Assembly: GCA_910584195.1 (NCBI GenBank)
Contig: CAJTYV010000006.1
Span: 46,644-110,643, forward strand
From: an uncultured Ruminococcus sp.
GTDB lineage: Bacteria > Bacillota > Clostridia > Oscillospirales > Ruminococcaceae
Length of the DNA: 64,000 nt
Reading direction: 5' to 3'
Shown piece after piece: positions 1 through 7,532 of the stretch. Numbering within the stretch: position 1 is the first letter of the stretch; each line of letters begins with the position of its first letter. Below the pieces are notes generated by a model that did no database searches, was not told the DNA's origin, and saw only the letters and a list, made by a program, of their open reading frames with translations. Both the position numbers and the translations under genes were made by a program.

Positions 1-120
1 GCAGCTGAAAAGCTTAATAAAGTACAGCCAGCATCTATTGGTCAGGCGGCGAGGATTTCCGGAGTTTCTCCTGCTGATGTTTCAATGCTCATAGTATGGC
101 TAAAAAAGGAAACGGAGTGA
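1..120 (+). CDS. mnmG: MnmG (GidA) C-terminal end, 5' truncated by window
   Basis: Only the last 39 codons are inside the window. They read in frame 1 and end at TGA 118-120. The tail contains the stretch PASIGQAARISGVSPADVS, which matches the conserved C-terminal helical domain of the tRNA uridine-5-carboxymethylaminomethyl synthesis enzyme MnmG. In the family this FAD protein works with MnmE to modify U34 of certain tRNAs. The next gene is rsmG, 5 bp downstream, which is the classical gidA-gidB order and supports the call. The FAD-binding part lies outside the window. Confidence 0.9.
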   Translation, partial: AAEKLNKVQPASIGQAARISGVSPADVSMLIVWLKKETE

Positions 121-125
121 ACTGA

Positions 126-830
126 ATGCTGCCGGATTTTGAAGTATGCCGTAATGAATATGGGAAATATTCTATTGAGTTAACGGACGAGATGTATAAG
201 AAATTTGATTTGTATGCTGATTTTCTTGTGGAGTATAATAAAAATGTAAATCTTACAGCGATAACTGAGCCGAAAGAAATACTTGTAAAACATTTTATTG
301 ACAGTTGTTTAATTTTAAAGCATATTGATATTCCAATTAATTCGACAATAATTGATATCGGGACAGGAGCGGGTTTCCCTTCTGTTCCGCTTAAAATAAT
401 GCGACCCGACCTAAAAATTACATTATTAGACAGCCTTGCAAAAAGAATTGTATTTCTTCAAAAACTATGCGAAAAAATATCAATTGATGCCGAATGTATT
501 CACGGAAGAGCGGAAGATTTTGCAAAACTCTCGAAATATCGTGAAAAATTTGATTTTTCATGTGCGAGAGCTGTCGCAAAGTTGTCCGTATTGTCGGAAT
601 ATTGTATTCCTTTTGTAAAGAAAGATGGATGTTTTATATCAATGAAAGGTCCTTCGGAGTCTACAAAGGATTCAGAGAGTGCAATTAAACTTCTGGGAGC
701 GGAAATTAAATCAATACACGGGTATACGCTTGGAGATGATATTCGAAATATAGTAGAAATAAGAAAAATATCGCAGACTCCGACAAAGTATCCTCGAAAC
801 AGCAGTCAAATTAAGAAAAAACCGCTTTAA
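126..830 (+). CDS. rsmG: 16S rRNA (guanine527-N7)-methyltransferase RsmG (GidB)
   Basis: The 234-residue product matches the usual RsmG length. It has the N-terminal NLTAIT segment (about residues 42-47) and the SAM-binding glycine loop IDIGTGAGFPSVPLK (about 76-90). The family methylates N7 of G527 in 16S rRNA. The ATG at 126 follows a GGAG overlapping the mnmG stop, so the two genes are probably cotranscribed. The C-terminus is lysine-rich. A hairpin with a T-run follows at about 853-887 and separates this gene from noc. Confidence 0.95.
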   Translation: MLPDFEVCRNEYGKYSIELTDEMYKKFDLYADFLVEYNKNVNLTAITEPKEILVKHFIDSCLILKHIDIPINSTIIDIGTGAGFPSVPLKIMRPDLKITLLDSLAKRIVFLQKLCEKISIDAECIHGRAEDFAKLSKYREKFDFSCARAVAKLSVLSEYCIPFVKKDGCFISMKGPSESTKDSESAIKLLGAEIKSIHGYTLGDDIRNIVEIRKISQTPTKYPRNSSQIKKKPL

Positions 831-852
831 TTAGAAAATAAAATGACGAATA

Positions 853-887
853 ATCCGCTATGCAGACGAATGCAGGCGGAATTTTTT
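853..887 (+). terminator. Intrinsic terminator after rsmG
   Basis: A GC-rich stem (TCCGC..TGCA paired with TGCA..GGCGGA) is followed by a run of seven T. It lies just after the rsmG stop and before the noc leader. Confidence 0.75.
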
Positions 888-968
888 TGTGGTATTTATT
901 TCCGAAATATGTTATTATTAATATAGAGCCGCTGGACGGCTAATTATAGAAATGTGAGGAACAAAAAC

Positions 969-1784
969 ATGGCAGGATTTTTTAATGCGGTAAAAGAGAG
1001 ACAGATCAATAAAGTCATTGAGGTAGAGATCGGACGGGTTATTCCTAATCCAAATCAACCTCGTAAACAATTTAATGAGGCGGAAATAGTTTCTTTAGCG
1101 GAATCAATTTCACAAAACGGAATTTTGCAGCCTCTTTCGGTAAGACGTGTTGGAGAAAAATATGAACTTATAGCAGGAGAACGCAGACTTAGGGCGGCAA
1201 AAATGTGCGAGTTGACATATGTTCCATGTATTGTTCATGATATGAACGACAGAGATTCGGCAATAATTGCACTTGTGGAGAATATTCAAAGACAGGATCT
1301 GCCGTTTTTTGACGAAGCGTCAGCAATAGAGAAGCTTATAACTTATTACGGTCTGACGCAGGAGGAAGCTGCCTCAAAGCTTGGCAGAGCCCAGAGTACA
1401 GTGGCTAATAAACTGCGAATTCTTCGTCTGACACCAGATGAACGAGAAATAATTACAAAATATAATTTGACTGAAAGGCATGCACGCGCGTTATTGAGAC
1501 TCGCAAGTCCAGAGGACAGAATCTCTGTTTTAGAGAAAATTGTTAAAAATAATCTTAATGTTGAGAAAACTGAACTCCTCATTGATGAATACATAGGAAG
1601 GCGTAAGGATATTCAGCGATACAAGAAAAAGACGGGAACATTTCAAAATGTAACTTTTTTTCTCAATACAATTAACAAAGCAATTGAAACAATGCAATCT
1701 TCCGGAATTCATGCCGAATCACGCAGAATACAGAGCGAAGATTACATAGAGTACCGAGTAAGAATCCCTATGAAAACTACATAA
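969..1784 (+). CDS. noc: Nucleoid occlusion protein Noc (ParB-like CTPase)
   Basis: A 271-residue ParB/Spo0J-family protein. The N-terminal domain has NPNQPRKQF (about 27-35) and the CTP-binding signature GERRLRAAK (about 70-78), followed by a helix-turn-helix region (EEAASKLGRAQSTVANKLR). Its position between rsmG and parA is that of Noc in Firmicutes; Noc spreads on DNA and blocks division over the nucleoid. The ATG at 969 has a GTGAGGA ribosome site 8 bp upstream and is preferred to the in-frame GTG at 954. The stop codon abuts the first of four parS-like palindromes. No typical Noc box (ATTTCCCGGGAAAT) is visible nearby, so it could instead act as a second ParB. Confidence 0.85.
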   Translation: MAGFFNAVKERQINKVIEVEIGRVIPNPNQPRKQFNEAEIVSLAESISQNGILQPLSVRRVGEKYELIAGERRLRAAKMCELTYVPCIVHDMNDRDSAIIALVENIQRQDLPFFDEASAIEKLITYYGLTQEEAASKLGRAQSTVANKLRILRLTPDEREIITKYNLTERHARALLRLASPEDRISVLEKIVKNNLNVEKTELLIDEYIGRRKDIQRYKKKTGTFQNVTFFLNTINKAIETMQSSGIHAESRRIQSEDYIEYRVRIPMKTT

Positions 1785-1894
1785 TGTTTCACATGAAACA
1801 TTTTACACTTTAGATTTTGTGTTTCGCGTGAAACAAAACATAAATAAAAATATTATGTTCCATGTGAAACAAAAATAACGTTTCACGTGGAACT
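1785..1894. promoter_or_regulatory. Cluster of four parS-like centromere sites
   Basis: Four 16-bp imperfect palindromes match the ParB site TGTTTCACGTGAAACA: TGTTTCACATGAAACA (1785-1800), TGTTTCGCGTGAAACA (1820-1835), TGTTCCATGTGAAACA (1856-1871) and CGTTTCACGTGGAACT (1879-1894). They fill the gap between noc and parA, upstream of parB, where ParB would load and spread. Each differs from the consensus at one to a few positions. Confidence 0.9.
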
Positions 1895-1920
1895 TTTTTT
1901 GAAAAAAATCTTCGTATGTA

Positions 1921-1949
1921 TTTACTTTTTTGAGAATATATGATATAAT
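1921..1949 (+). promoter_or_regulatory. Promoter of parA-parB-serS
   Basis: TTTACT (1921-1926), a 17-bp spacer and TATAAT (1944-1949) lie upstream of parA, directly downstream of the parS cluster. ParB spreading could therefore affect it. Confidence 0.6.
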
Positions 1950-2047
1950 ATTAGCATAGATATGTATGCTTATTGATAAAAATCAATTTAAATTAGTTAA
2001 ATATAATTAAATTGTTTATTGTCAGGTATAAAAGAAAGGATGATTCC

Positions 2048-2866
2048 ATGGGGAAAACAATATCTGTAGCCAATCAGAAAGGCGGTGTAGGAAAATCCAC
2101 TACTGTTGTAAATATTGCTGCTTTTCTCGGTTCGCGCGGAAAAAAGGTGCTTTGTGTTGACTTAGATCCGCAGGGTAATGCAACGACAGGTTTTGGTATA
2201 AAAAAAAGAACTGTAAATGTGACTTCATACAACGTTCTTATTGGAAAAAATCGTATTAATGAGGCTGTGATTGTAACTGAATTTGAAAATGTTTCCATTA
2301 TTCCTGCAACAGAAACGCTTGCCGGAGCCGAACTGGAACTTATAAATATGGAAAATAGGGTAAATCGATTAAAAATGCAGCTTTTGTCAATAAAGGAGAA
2401 TTATGATTTTGTATTAATTGACTGTCCCCCTGCACTTGGATCATTGACTATAAACGCTCTTGTTGCAAGCGACAGTATTATTGTACCTATGCTTGCGGAG
2501 TTTTATGCACTTGAAGGACTTTCACAGCTTGTCAACAGCATAAAAATAGTGAAAAATAACTATAATCCTTCTCTTGATATTGAGGGCATATTATTTACAA
2601 TGTTTGACGGACGTCTTAATGTTGCTAATGATGTTGTTGCGGAGGTTGAAAAATACTTTCCGAATAAGGTTTTCAAAACAAAAATTCCGAGAAATGTACG
2701 TATATCTGAAGCACCCAGCCATGGCAAGCCCGTCATGTACTACGATAAGTCGTCAAAAGGAACAGAATCATATACTCTGCTTGGATTGGAATTGCTGGGC
2801 GAACCGCTTGAACTTCCGCAGAAAAAAAGGCGAGGTATCTTTAACTTTAAGAAAGAAAGGCAGTGA
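2048..2866 (+). CDS. parA: Chromosome partitioning ATPase ParA (Soj)
   Basis: The 272-residue product begins MGKTISVANQ and has the deviant Walker A motif KGGVGKST (residues 11-18), the DLDPQGNAT segment and the Walker B-like LIDCPPALG. These define ParA/Soj ATPases, which bind DNA as ATP dimers and are driven by ParB. The ATG at 2048 sits after AAAGGA; an upstream in-frame TTG at 2012 lacks a good ribosome site and would add 12 non-conserved residues. The C-terminus is basic (KKKRRGIFNFKKERQ). parB starts 5 bp after the stop, so the pair is an operon. Confidence 0.95.
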   Translation: MGKTISVANQKGGVGKSTTVVNIAAFLGSRGKKVLCVDLDPQGNATTGFGIKKRTVNVTSYNVLIGKNRINEAVIVTEFENVSIIPATETLAGAELELINMENRVNRLKMQLLSIKENYDFVLIDCPPALGSLTINALVASDSIIVPMLAEFYALEGLSQLVNSIKIVKNNYNPSLDIEGILFTMFDGRLNVANDVVAEVEKYFPNKVFKTKIPRNVRISEAPSHGKPVMYYDKSSKGTESYTLLGLELLGEPLELPQKKRRGIFNFKKERQ

Positions 2867-2871
2867 AATAT

Positions 2872-3723
2872 ATGGCAATTGGCGGATTAGGCGCAGGTCT
2901 TGACTCTTTGTTCAGTGATAATTCAAGTGATGTGCAGATTAAGTCAACTTTGCGTACTTCTGAAATAGAGCCGAATCGTGATCAGCCCAGAAAACATTTC
3001 AGTACCGATTCAATATCAGCATTGGCAGATTCCATAAGAGATCACGGAATATTACAGCCGATTCTTGTGCGTCCACTGTCAACAGGCGGTTATCAGATAG
3101 TTGCTGGAGAGAGAAGATGGCGTGCAGCAAGAATGCTTGGTTTGGACGAAGTACCTGTAAATATTAAGGAAATTTCCGATACTGAGACTATGCAGATCGC
3201 AATTATAGAAAATCTTCAGCGTGAAAATCTCAATCCTGTTGAAGAAGCGGCTGGTTACAGCGAGCTTATAGAAAATTACGGTATGACTCAGGAACAGGTC
3301 GGAAAAATGGTCGGTAAATCAAGATCTGCGATAGCAAATGCGGTTCGTTTGCTATCTTTGCCGCAGCGTGTTCTAAAAATGCTTGAAAACGGCGAGTTAT
3401 CGGCAGGTCATGCAAAGGCTCTGCTTGGATTTGAAGATGAAGAGATGCTTTTGGCTATAGCTAACAGAGCTGCTGATGGCGGAATGACAGTACGGCAGGT
3501 GGAAAAGCTTGCTCAGAAATCGGCAGAAGTAAGTGAAGAAGCAGAACGAAAATCCGACAGCAAGATCGACAATTATTTTATTGAAATGGAAATTTCTCTT
3601 AAGGAACGACTTGGACGTAAGGTAAAGGTTGATTATGGCAAGAATAAGGGAGTTCTTATTCTTGAATTTTATGATAAAGATGATCTCGCGGCAATTGCAG
3701 ATAAACTTGTCGTTGAGGAGTAA
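2872..3723 (+). CDS. parB: Chromosome partitioning protein ParB (Spo0J)
   Basis: 283 residues opening with GGLGAGLDSLF, the typical ParA-stimulating N-terminus. It has the CTPase motif GERRWRAAR (about 79-87), the ENLQRENLNPVEEA segment and a helix-turn-helix (QVGKMVGKSRSAIANAVRL). ParB loads at parS, clamps onto DNA with CTP and organises the origin region. The ATG at 2872 uses AAAGGCAG inside the parA end; an in-frame GTG at 2863 is less likely. The second ParB-like gene (969-1784) is a paralogue with a different assigned role. serS follows 10 bp downstream. Confidence 0.95.
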   Translation: MAIGGLGAGLDSLFSDNSSDVQIKSTLRTSEIEPNRDQPRKHFSTDSISALADSIRDHGILQPILVRPLSTGGYQIVAGERRWRAARMLGLDEVPVNIKEISDTETMQIAIIENLQRENLNPVEEAAGYSELIENYGMTQEQVGKMVGKSRSAIANAVRLLSLPQRVLKMLENGELSAGHAKALLGFEDEEMLLAIANRAADGGMTVRQVEKLAQKSAEVSEEAERKSDSKIDNYFIEMEISLKERLGRKVKVDYGKNKGVLILEFYDKDDLAAIADKLVVEE

Positions 3724-3733
3724 GGAGTAAAAT

Positions 3734-5026
3734 ATGATAGATATTAAATTTCTCAGAAGCAATCCGGAAATCGTAAAGGAAAATATCAAAAAAAAATTTC
3801 AGGACGATAAACTTGAATTGGTTGACAAGGTAATCGAGTTAGACGAAAATTATCGAAAAACTAAGGTAGAGTGTGATGAGCTTCGCAATAAAATGAACAA
3901 GATCAGTAAGCAAATCGGCAGTCTTATGACACAGGGAAAAAAAGAGGAAGCCGAAGCGGTTAAGAAAGAAGTAGCTGAAATAAAGGCAAAACTTCCTGAA
4001 CTTGAAAAACTTGAAACTGAACTTGAAGAAGAAAAAAATAAAATCATGCTTGTTATTCCGAATATTATTGACGACAGTGTTCCGATAGGCAAGGATGACA
4101 GCGAAAATGTTGAAGTTGAGCGTTTTGGCGAGCCTTTTGTGCCTGAATTTGAAGTTCCGCACCATGTTGATATTATGGAGAAGCTTCACGGACTTGACAA
4201 GGAGAGTGCGGGAAGAACCACAGGCGAAGGATTTTATTACCTCTGCGGTGATATTGCACAGTTACAGAGCTGTATTTTGTCCTATGCACGTGATTTCATG
4301 ATCGACAAGGGTTTTACGTATTACATTCCGCCGTTCATGATAAGAAGCAGCGTTGTTACGGGCGTTATGAGCTTTAAGGAAATGGAGAATATGATGTACA
4401 AGATTGAGGGCGAAGATCTCTATCTTATCGGTACCAGCGAACATTCCATGATCGGTAAATTTATTGATACGATTATTCCCGAAGACGAACTTCCGAAGAC
4501 ACTTACAAGCTATTCCCCTTGTTTCAGAAAAGAAGTCGGGGCACACGGTCTTGAGGAACGCGGAGTTTACAGAATACATCAGTTTGAAAAACAGGAAATG
4601 GTTGTTGTCTGCAAGCCGGAGGAGAGCATGGATTGGTTCCATAAACTCTATAGCTATACTGTTGAATTTTTCCGAACATTGGACGTACCTGTTCGTACAC
4701 TTGAATGCTGTTCGGGGGATTTAGCTGATCTTAAAGTAAAAAGTATTGACGTAGAAGCATGGTCTCCTCGTCAGAAAAAATACTTTGAGGTCGGTAGTTG
4801 TTCAAATCTTGGAGATGCACAGGCTCGCCGTCTTGGTATAAGAGTAAAAACGGCTGATAAGAAGAAATATTTCGCCCACACTCTTAATAATACGGTAGTT
4901 GCTCCTCCGAGAATGCTTATTGCATTCCTTGAAAACAATCTTAATGAGGATGGCAGTATAAGAATCCCTGAAGCTCTGCGTCCTTATATGAGAAAGGATA
5001 TAATAGCAGTTCCCGAAAAAAAATAA
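3734..5026 (+). CDS. serS: Seryl-tRNA synthetase
   Basis: 430 residues, normal for SerRS. The N-terminal ~30-115 region is a charged coiled-coil arm that contacts the tRNA long variable arm. The class II core shows GTSEHSM, motif 2 (FRKEVGAHGLEERGVYRIHQF) and motif 3-like NNTVVAPPRMLIAFLEN. It charges tRNA-Ser with serine. The start at 3734 follows AAGGAG. Spacing of 10 bp to parB and no separate promoter suggest readthrough from the par operon. I found no T-box leader. Confidence 0.96.
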   Translation: MIDIKFLRSNPEIVKENIKKKFQDDKLELVDKVIELDENYRKTKVECDELRNKMNKISKQIGSLMTQGKKEEAEAVKKEVAEIKAKLPELEKLETELEEEKNKIMLVIPNIIDDSVPIGKDDSENVEVERFGEPFVPEFEVPHHVDIMEKLHGLDKESAGRTTGEGFYYLCGDIAQLQSCILSYARDFMIDKGFTYYIPPFMIRSSVVTGVMSFKEMENMMYKIEGEDLYLIGTSEHSMIGKFIDTIIPEDELPKTLTSYSPCFRKEVGAHGLEERGVYRIHQFEKQEMVVVCKPEESMDWFHKLYSYTVEFFRTLDVPVRTLECCSGDLADLKVKSIDVEAWSPRQKKYFEVGSCSNLGDAQARRLGIRVKTADKKKYFAHTLNNTVVAPPRMLIAFLENNLNEDGSIRIPEALRPYMRKDIIAVPEKK

Positions 5027-5037
5027 AATGATAGATT

Positions 5038-5066
5038 TGCGGTACGGTAAAAACTGTACCGCTTTT
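5038..5066 (+). terminator. Terminator after serS
   Basis: GCGGTAC and GTACCGC arms around an A-rich loop are followed by CTTTTA. The T-rich end overlaps the stop codon of the small reverse gene at 5065-5160. Confidence 0.75.
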
Positions 5067-5160
5067 ATTCACGATCGCCGAGTTTTGCAGCAGTACATAG
5101 ACACATCGTAAAAACTCCTACAGTTCCGCCGAACATACTTCCTAAAATAAAAGCAAGCAA
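5065..5160 (-). CDS. 31-residue DUF3789-like membrane peptide
   Basis: A very short reverse gene read from TTG at 5160 to TAA at 5065. The peptide is hydrophobic with glycine spacing (LGSMFGGTVGVFTMCLCTAAK) and ends in a charged tail. This resembles the tiny DUF3789 family, whose function is unknown; the assignment is from memory of the motif pattern. A strong GGGAGGTGA ribosome site lies about 6 bp upstream of the TTG. That site is one arm of a hairpin (5166-5203), so translation may be controlled by RNA folding. It lies 53 bp downstream of trxA on the same strand. Confidence 0.6.
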   Translation of the reverse strand: MLAFILGSMFGGTVGVFTMCLCTAAKLGDRE

Positions 5161-5165
5161 AAAAT

Positions 5166-5203
5166 CACCTCCCTATTATAGTATGCGCTATATCAGGGAG
5201 GTG
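5166..5203 (-). promoter_or_regulatory. Hairpin burying the ribosome site of the DUF3789-like gene; may end trxA transcription
   Basis: On the reverse strand a 9-bp perfect arm (CACCTCCCT and its complement) plus an inner ATAG/CTAT stem encloses the AGGGAGGTG ribosome site and is followed by ATTTTTTG. It can act as a terminator for the fprA-trxA operon and also hide the start of the downstream peptide gene. Confidence 0.6.
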
Positions 5204-5213
5204 TAATCATTTA

Positions 5214-5528
5214 TTAAACGTTTAACATTTTAATTATATCTGCTTTTTTTCTGTAGCCAACAGTCATATTGTGAACTGCGCCGTCCTTTACAACAGCAAG
5301 CATAGGAATGCTTTCACAACGAAAAGCAGCGGCAAGTTCAGGCTGTTCATCAACATTGATCTTGCCGACCTTGACTTTTCCGTCCATTTCTTCGGCAATT
5401 TCAGCAATAACGGGGGATAGCATCATACAAGGTCCGCACCAGCCTGCCCAAAGATCGAGCAGTACGATACCATCGTAATTTCGCACCTCAGCGTCAAAAT
5501 TTTCTTTTGTTATGGTTATTTCAGCCAT
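5214..5528 (-). CDS. trxA: Thioredoxin
   Basis: 104 residues from MAEITITKENF, normal thioredoxin length. It contains the redox site WCGPC in a LWAGWCGPCMML context and the downstream Ile-Pro segment (ESIPMLAVVKDG) that supplies the conserved cis-proline. A longer frame reaching back to 5573 lacks a ribosome site; the ATG at 5528 has AAGGAGA. It is the last gene of a reverse operon after fprA and an FTR-like gene. The context suggests electrons may reach this thioredoxin from ferredoxin through the neighbouring protein. Confidence 0.93.
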   Translation of the reverse strand: MAEITITKENFDAEVRNYDGIVLLDLWAGWCGPCMMLSPVIAEIAEEMDGKVKVGKINVDEQPELAAAFRCESIPMLAVVKDGAVHNMTVGYRKKADIIKMLNV

Positions 5529-5529
5529 T

Positions 5530-5727
5530 TTATTTCTCCTTGTAGTATAGCATGCAGTGGCAGAATCCCTCAAAATCAGGGTCGGCGATCTGATCTCGAA
5601 ATTCCTTGCACATACATTTGTTTTCCGGAATTTTTGAAAGCTTGCAGGGACAGTAGCCGTCCTTGCGTTTCAAGCCGTCTTTAAGTCTTGCAACGACTTC
5701 TTTATCAGGATTAAGCGTAACTTTCAT
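5530..5727 (-). CDS. Ferredoxin-thioredoxin reductase catalytic-subunit-like protein
   Basis: A 65-residue cysteine-rich protein with three paired motifs in family order: CPC (26-28), CMC (38-40) and CHC (56-58). In ferredoxin:thioredoxin reductase these cysteines bind a 4Fe-4S cluster and form the active disulfide. The protein is much shorter than the plant subunit and the spacing between motifs differs, so it is a compact version. It starts with AAGGAGATA and ends 1 bp before trxA, consistent with its partner being that thioredoxin. The reaction is inferred from family and context. Confidence 0.8.
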   Translation of the reverse strand: MKVTLNPDKEVVARLKDGLKRKDGYCPCKLSKIPENKCMCKEFRDQIADPDFEGFCHCMLYYKEK

Positions 5728-5736
5728 TTTATCTCC

Positions 5737-6894
5737 TTATTTCAAAAGTTCGTCAGCCAAAGCTTCTATTTGATTAAGATTTTCCTGACTTAATGAGGAC
5801 TTAATGGAAACTGTAGTGTCTGCCCATGTAATATTTTTGGAGTTTTCAAACTTTGCCTTAATACATTTTGCAGCAGTTGCAGCCCATGAACCGTTTTCGA
5901 TAATACCGATTGTACGATTCTGATAGTTTCTTTCGATCAGCCACTCAATATATTGAGACATAAATGGGAAAAGAGTTCCATTATAAGTAGGCGAAGCAAG
6001 AACAAGTTTTCCATAGCGGAAACCGTCTTCAACGGATTCTGCCATATCCTCGCGAGCAAGATCGGCTATAGCAACTTTGGGGCAGCCTTTTTCGAGGAGT
6101 TTCTCTTTCAGGAGTTCGGCAGCTTTTTTGGTATTGCCGTAAACCGAAGTATACGCAATAAATACTCCCTCGGATTCAACACCGTAGCTTGACCATGTGC
6201 TATAAAGTCCAAGATAGTAGCCAAGATTTTCTTTAAGGATAGGACCATGAAGCGGACATATGGTCTGAATGTCGAGTGCAGCTGCCTTTTTGAGGAGAGC
6301 CTGAACTTGTGCGCCGTATTTGCCGACAATGCCGAAGTAGTAACGGCGAGCTTCACACGCCCAGTCCTCGTCAGCATCAAGCGCTCCGAACTTTCCGAAT
6401 CCGTCTGCTGAGAAAAGAACCTTGTCGGTATTGTCGTATGTTACCATAACCTCAGGCCAGTGAACCATAGGCGCCATAATGAATGTCAGTTCGTGAGAGC
6501 CAAGATTTAGCTTGTCGCCATCTTTTACCGTGATTTTATTTGGCGTTTCAAGATTTGGGAAAAATGCTGTCATCATTGCGAATGTTTTTGCATTACCGAC
6601 AATTGCTGTTTCGGGATAAATTTCCAAAAATTTATCTATACATGCAGAATGATCGGGTTCCATGTGCTGTATGATAAGATAATCGGGGGAGCGATCTCCG
6701 AGGATTTCTTTAATATTGGCAAGCCATTCATCACCGAAGTTAATGTCAACTGTGTCCATGACGGCTATTTTATCATCAGCAACGACATAAGAATTATAAG
6801 CCATTCCATTCGGGACATCGTACATTCCCTCAAACAAATCGACCTTATGGTCATTTACACCAACGTAAAAAATATCTTTTGTAACATTATTCAT
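5737..6894 (-). CDS. fprA: Flavodiiron protein FprA (oxygen or NO reductase)
   Basis: 385 residues. The N-terminal metallo-beta-lactamase-like half has the diiron motif HMEPDH (ligands H77, E79, D81, H82) and further histidines (MVHWPE, CPLHGP). The C-terminal half from about residue 245 is a flavodoxin domain starting FIAYTSVYGNTKKA. Family members reduce O2 to water or NO to N2O in anaerobes, using electrons from rubredoxin or related carriers. No fused rubredoxin domain is present. It is the first gene of the operon with the FTR-like gene and trxA, which together look like an oxygen-defence unit. Confidence 0.93.
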   Translation of the reverse strand: MNNVTKDIFYVGVNDHKVDLFEGMYDVPNGMAYNSYVVADDKIAVMDTVDINFGDEWLANIKEILGDRSPDYLIIQHMEPDHSACIDKFLEIYPETAIVGNAKTFAMMTAFFPNLETPNKITVKDGDKLNLGSHELTFIMAPMVHWPEVMVTYDNTDKVLFSADGFGKFGALDADEDWACEARRYYFGIVGKYGAQVQALLKKAAALDIQTICPLHGPILKENLGYYLGLYSTWSSYGVESEGVFIAYTSVYGNTKKAAELLKEKLLEKGCPKVAIADLAREDMAESVEDGFRYGKLVLASPTYNGTLFPFMSQYIEWLIERNYQNRTIGIIENGSWAATAAKCIKAKFENSKNITWADTTVSIKSSLSQENLNQIEALADELLK

Positions 6895-6964
6895 TTTACA
6901 TTCCTCGCTTTCTTTATTATGTGCATTGAAACAGAAAGTATACTTAATTATCTCAATACTATTT

Positions 6965-6979
6965 AATTATACCATAATT
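6965..6979. promoter_or_regulatory. Possible operator overlapping the fprA -10 box
   Basis: A short palindrome AATTAT-ACC-ATAATT covers the reverse-strand TATAAT upstream of fprA. It faintly resembles a Fur/PerR-type site, which would suit an oxygen-response operon. The match is short and AT-rich. Confidence 0.3.
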
Positions 6980-7218
6980 GCTCTTAAATTGCAACATTCT
7001 CAGAAATAATTTCCGTAGAATAATTTTTTCACGCACATAACCGGTATTGGCTTGCTTCATGGTTGAATTTTGCAAAGCAAATTTATTGAGAGAATTAAAG
7101 TCCCCTGAGGTACTCCCCTTGAATTATATTGCTAAAGGTACTATAAGCTGTTTTGCGTACAGGGGAGTGGGGGAGTGGTACTATAATTGGACTATATTGC
7201 GCTATAGATCCCTGACAA

Positions 7219-7409
7219 TATAACCGCAGACGATGTCCCCCGAGTCTCGACTGTCGTCTCGGTCGGTGCTTCTGCTTCGCAGAGGTGTCCACCGGACACC
7301 CGCACCCTCTTAGGCGGCGAACATCTTTAGATTCAGTCGGAGATACGATCTCCGACTGAATCCGGCTTACTGACGTAAGCCGTCTGTTTGTTGAAAGCAG
7401 AGCTTTGAA
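7219..7409 (+). repeat. ~190 bp multi-hairpin dispersed repeat, copy 1
   Basis: First of three related intergenic copies (others at 12994-13122 and 20152-20342), all in the same orientation. Successive hairpins are visible: CTTCTGC/GCAGAG, GTGTCC/GGACAC, a 13-bp arm around GGAGAT-ATCTCC, CGGCTTAC/GTAAGCCG and CTG.TT/AAAGCAG. No convincing reading frame spans it. It lies in the gap between fprA and the guanylate-kinase-like gene. The upstream part of that gap (about 6980-7218) holds G-rich and AT-rich DNA in which I see no gene. Confidence 0.85.
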
Positions 7410-7441
7410 TTATCCATCTTACATGGCAACAAGAATAAATA

Positions 7442-7457
7442 AGTTTCACGTGAAACA
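7442..7457. promoter_or_regulatory. Isolated parS site upstream of a promoter
   Basis: A perfect palindromic core GTTTCACGTGAAAC (7443-7456), closer to consensus than the four sites near parA and about 5.5 kb away from them. It ends 1 bp before the TTGACA at 7459. Confidence 0.85.
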
Positions 7458-7458
7458 C

Positions 7459-7487
7459 TTGACAGGAAAATATGAATGTGATAAAAT
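7459..7487 (+). promoter_or_regulatory. Promoter of the guanylate-kinase-like gene
   Basis: TTGACA (7459-7464), a 17-bp spacer and TAAAAT (7482-7487). The parS palindrome sits immediately upstream. Confidence 0.75.
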
Positions 7488-7532
7488 TGATATAGTTGAT
7501 ACGTTTAAAATTGGAAAAAAGGAAAAGTTGAA

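Noticed and set aside
1..2047. Replication origin with DnaA boxes
   Set aside because: The gene order suggests oriC is near, but I saw no TTATCCACA cluster in this window.
3600..3733. T-box leader for serS
   Set aside because: serS starts 10 bp after parB and no stem-loop leader or antiterminator fits.
7095..7292. 65-codon reverse frame over the first dispersed repeat
   Set aside because: It runs through the hairpin repeat, is not kept in the other copies, and has no ribosome site.
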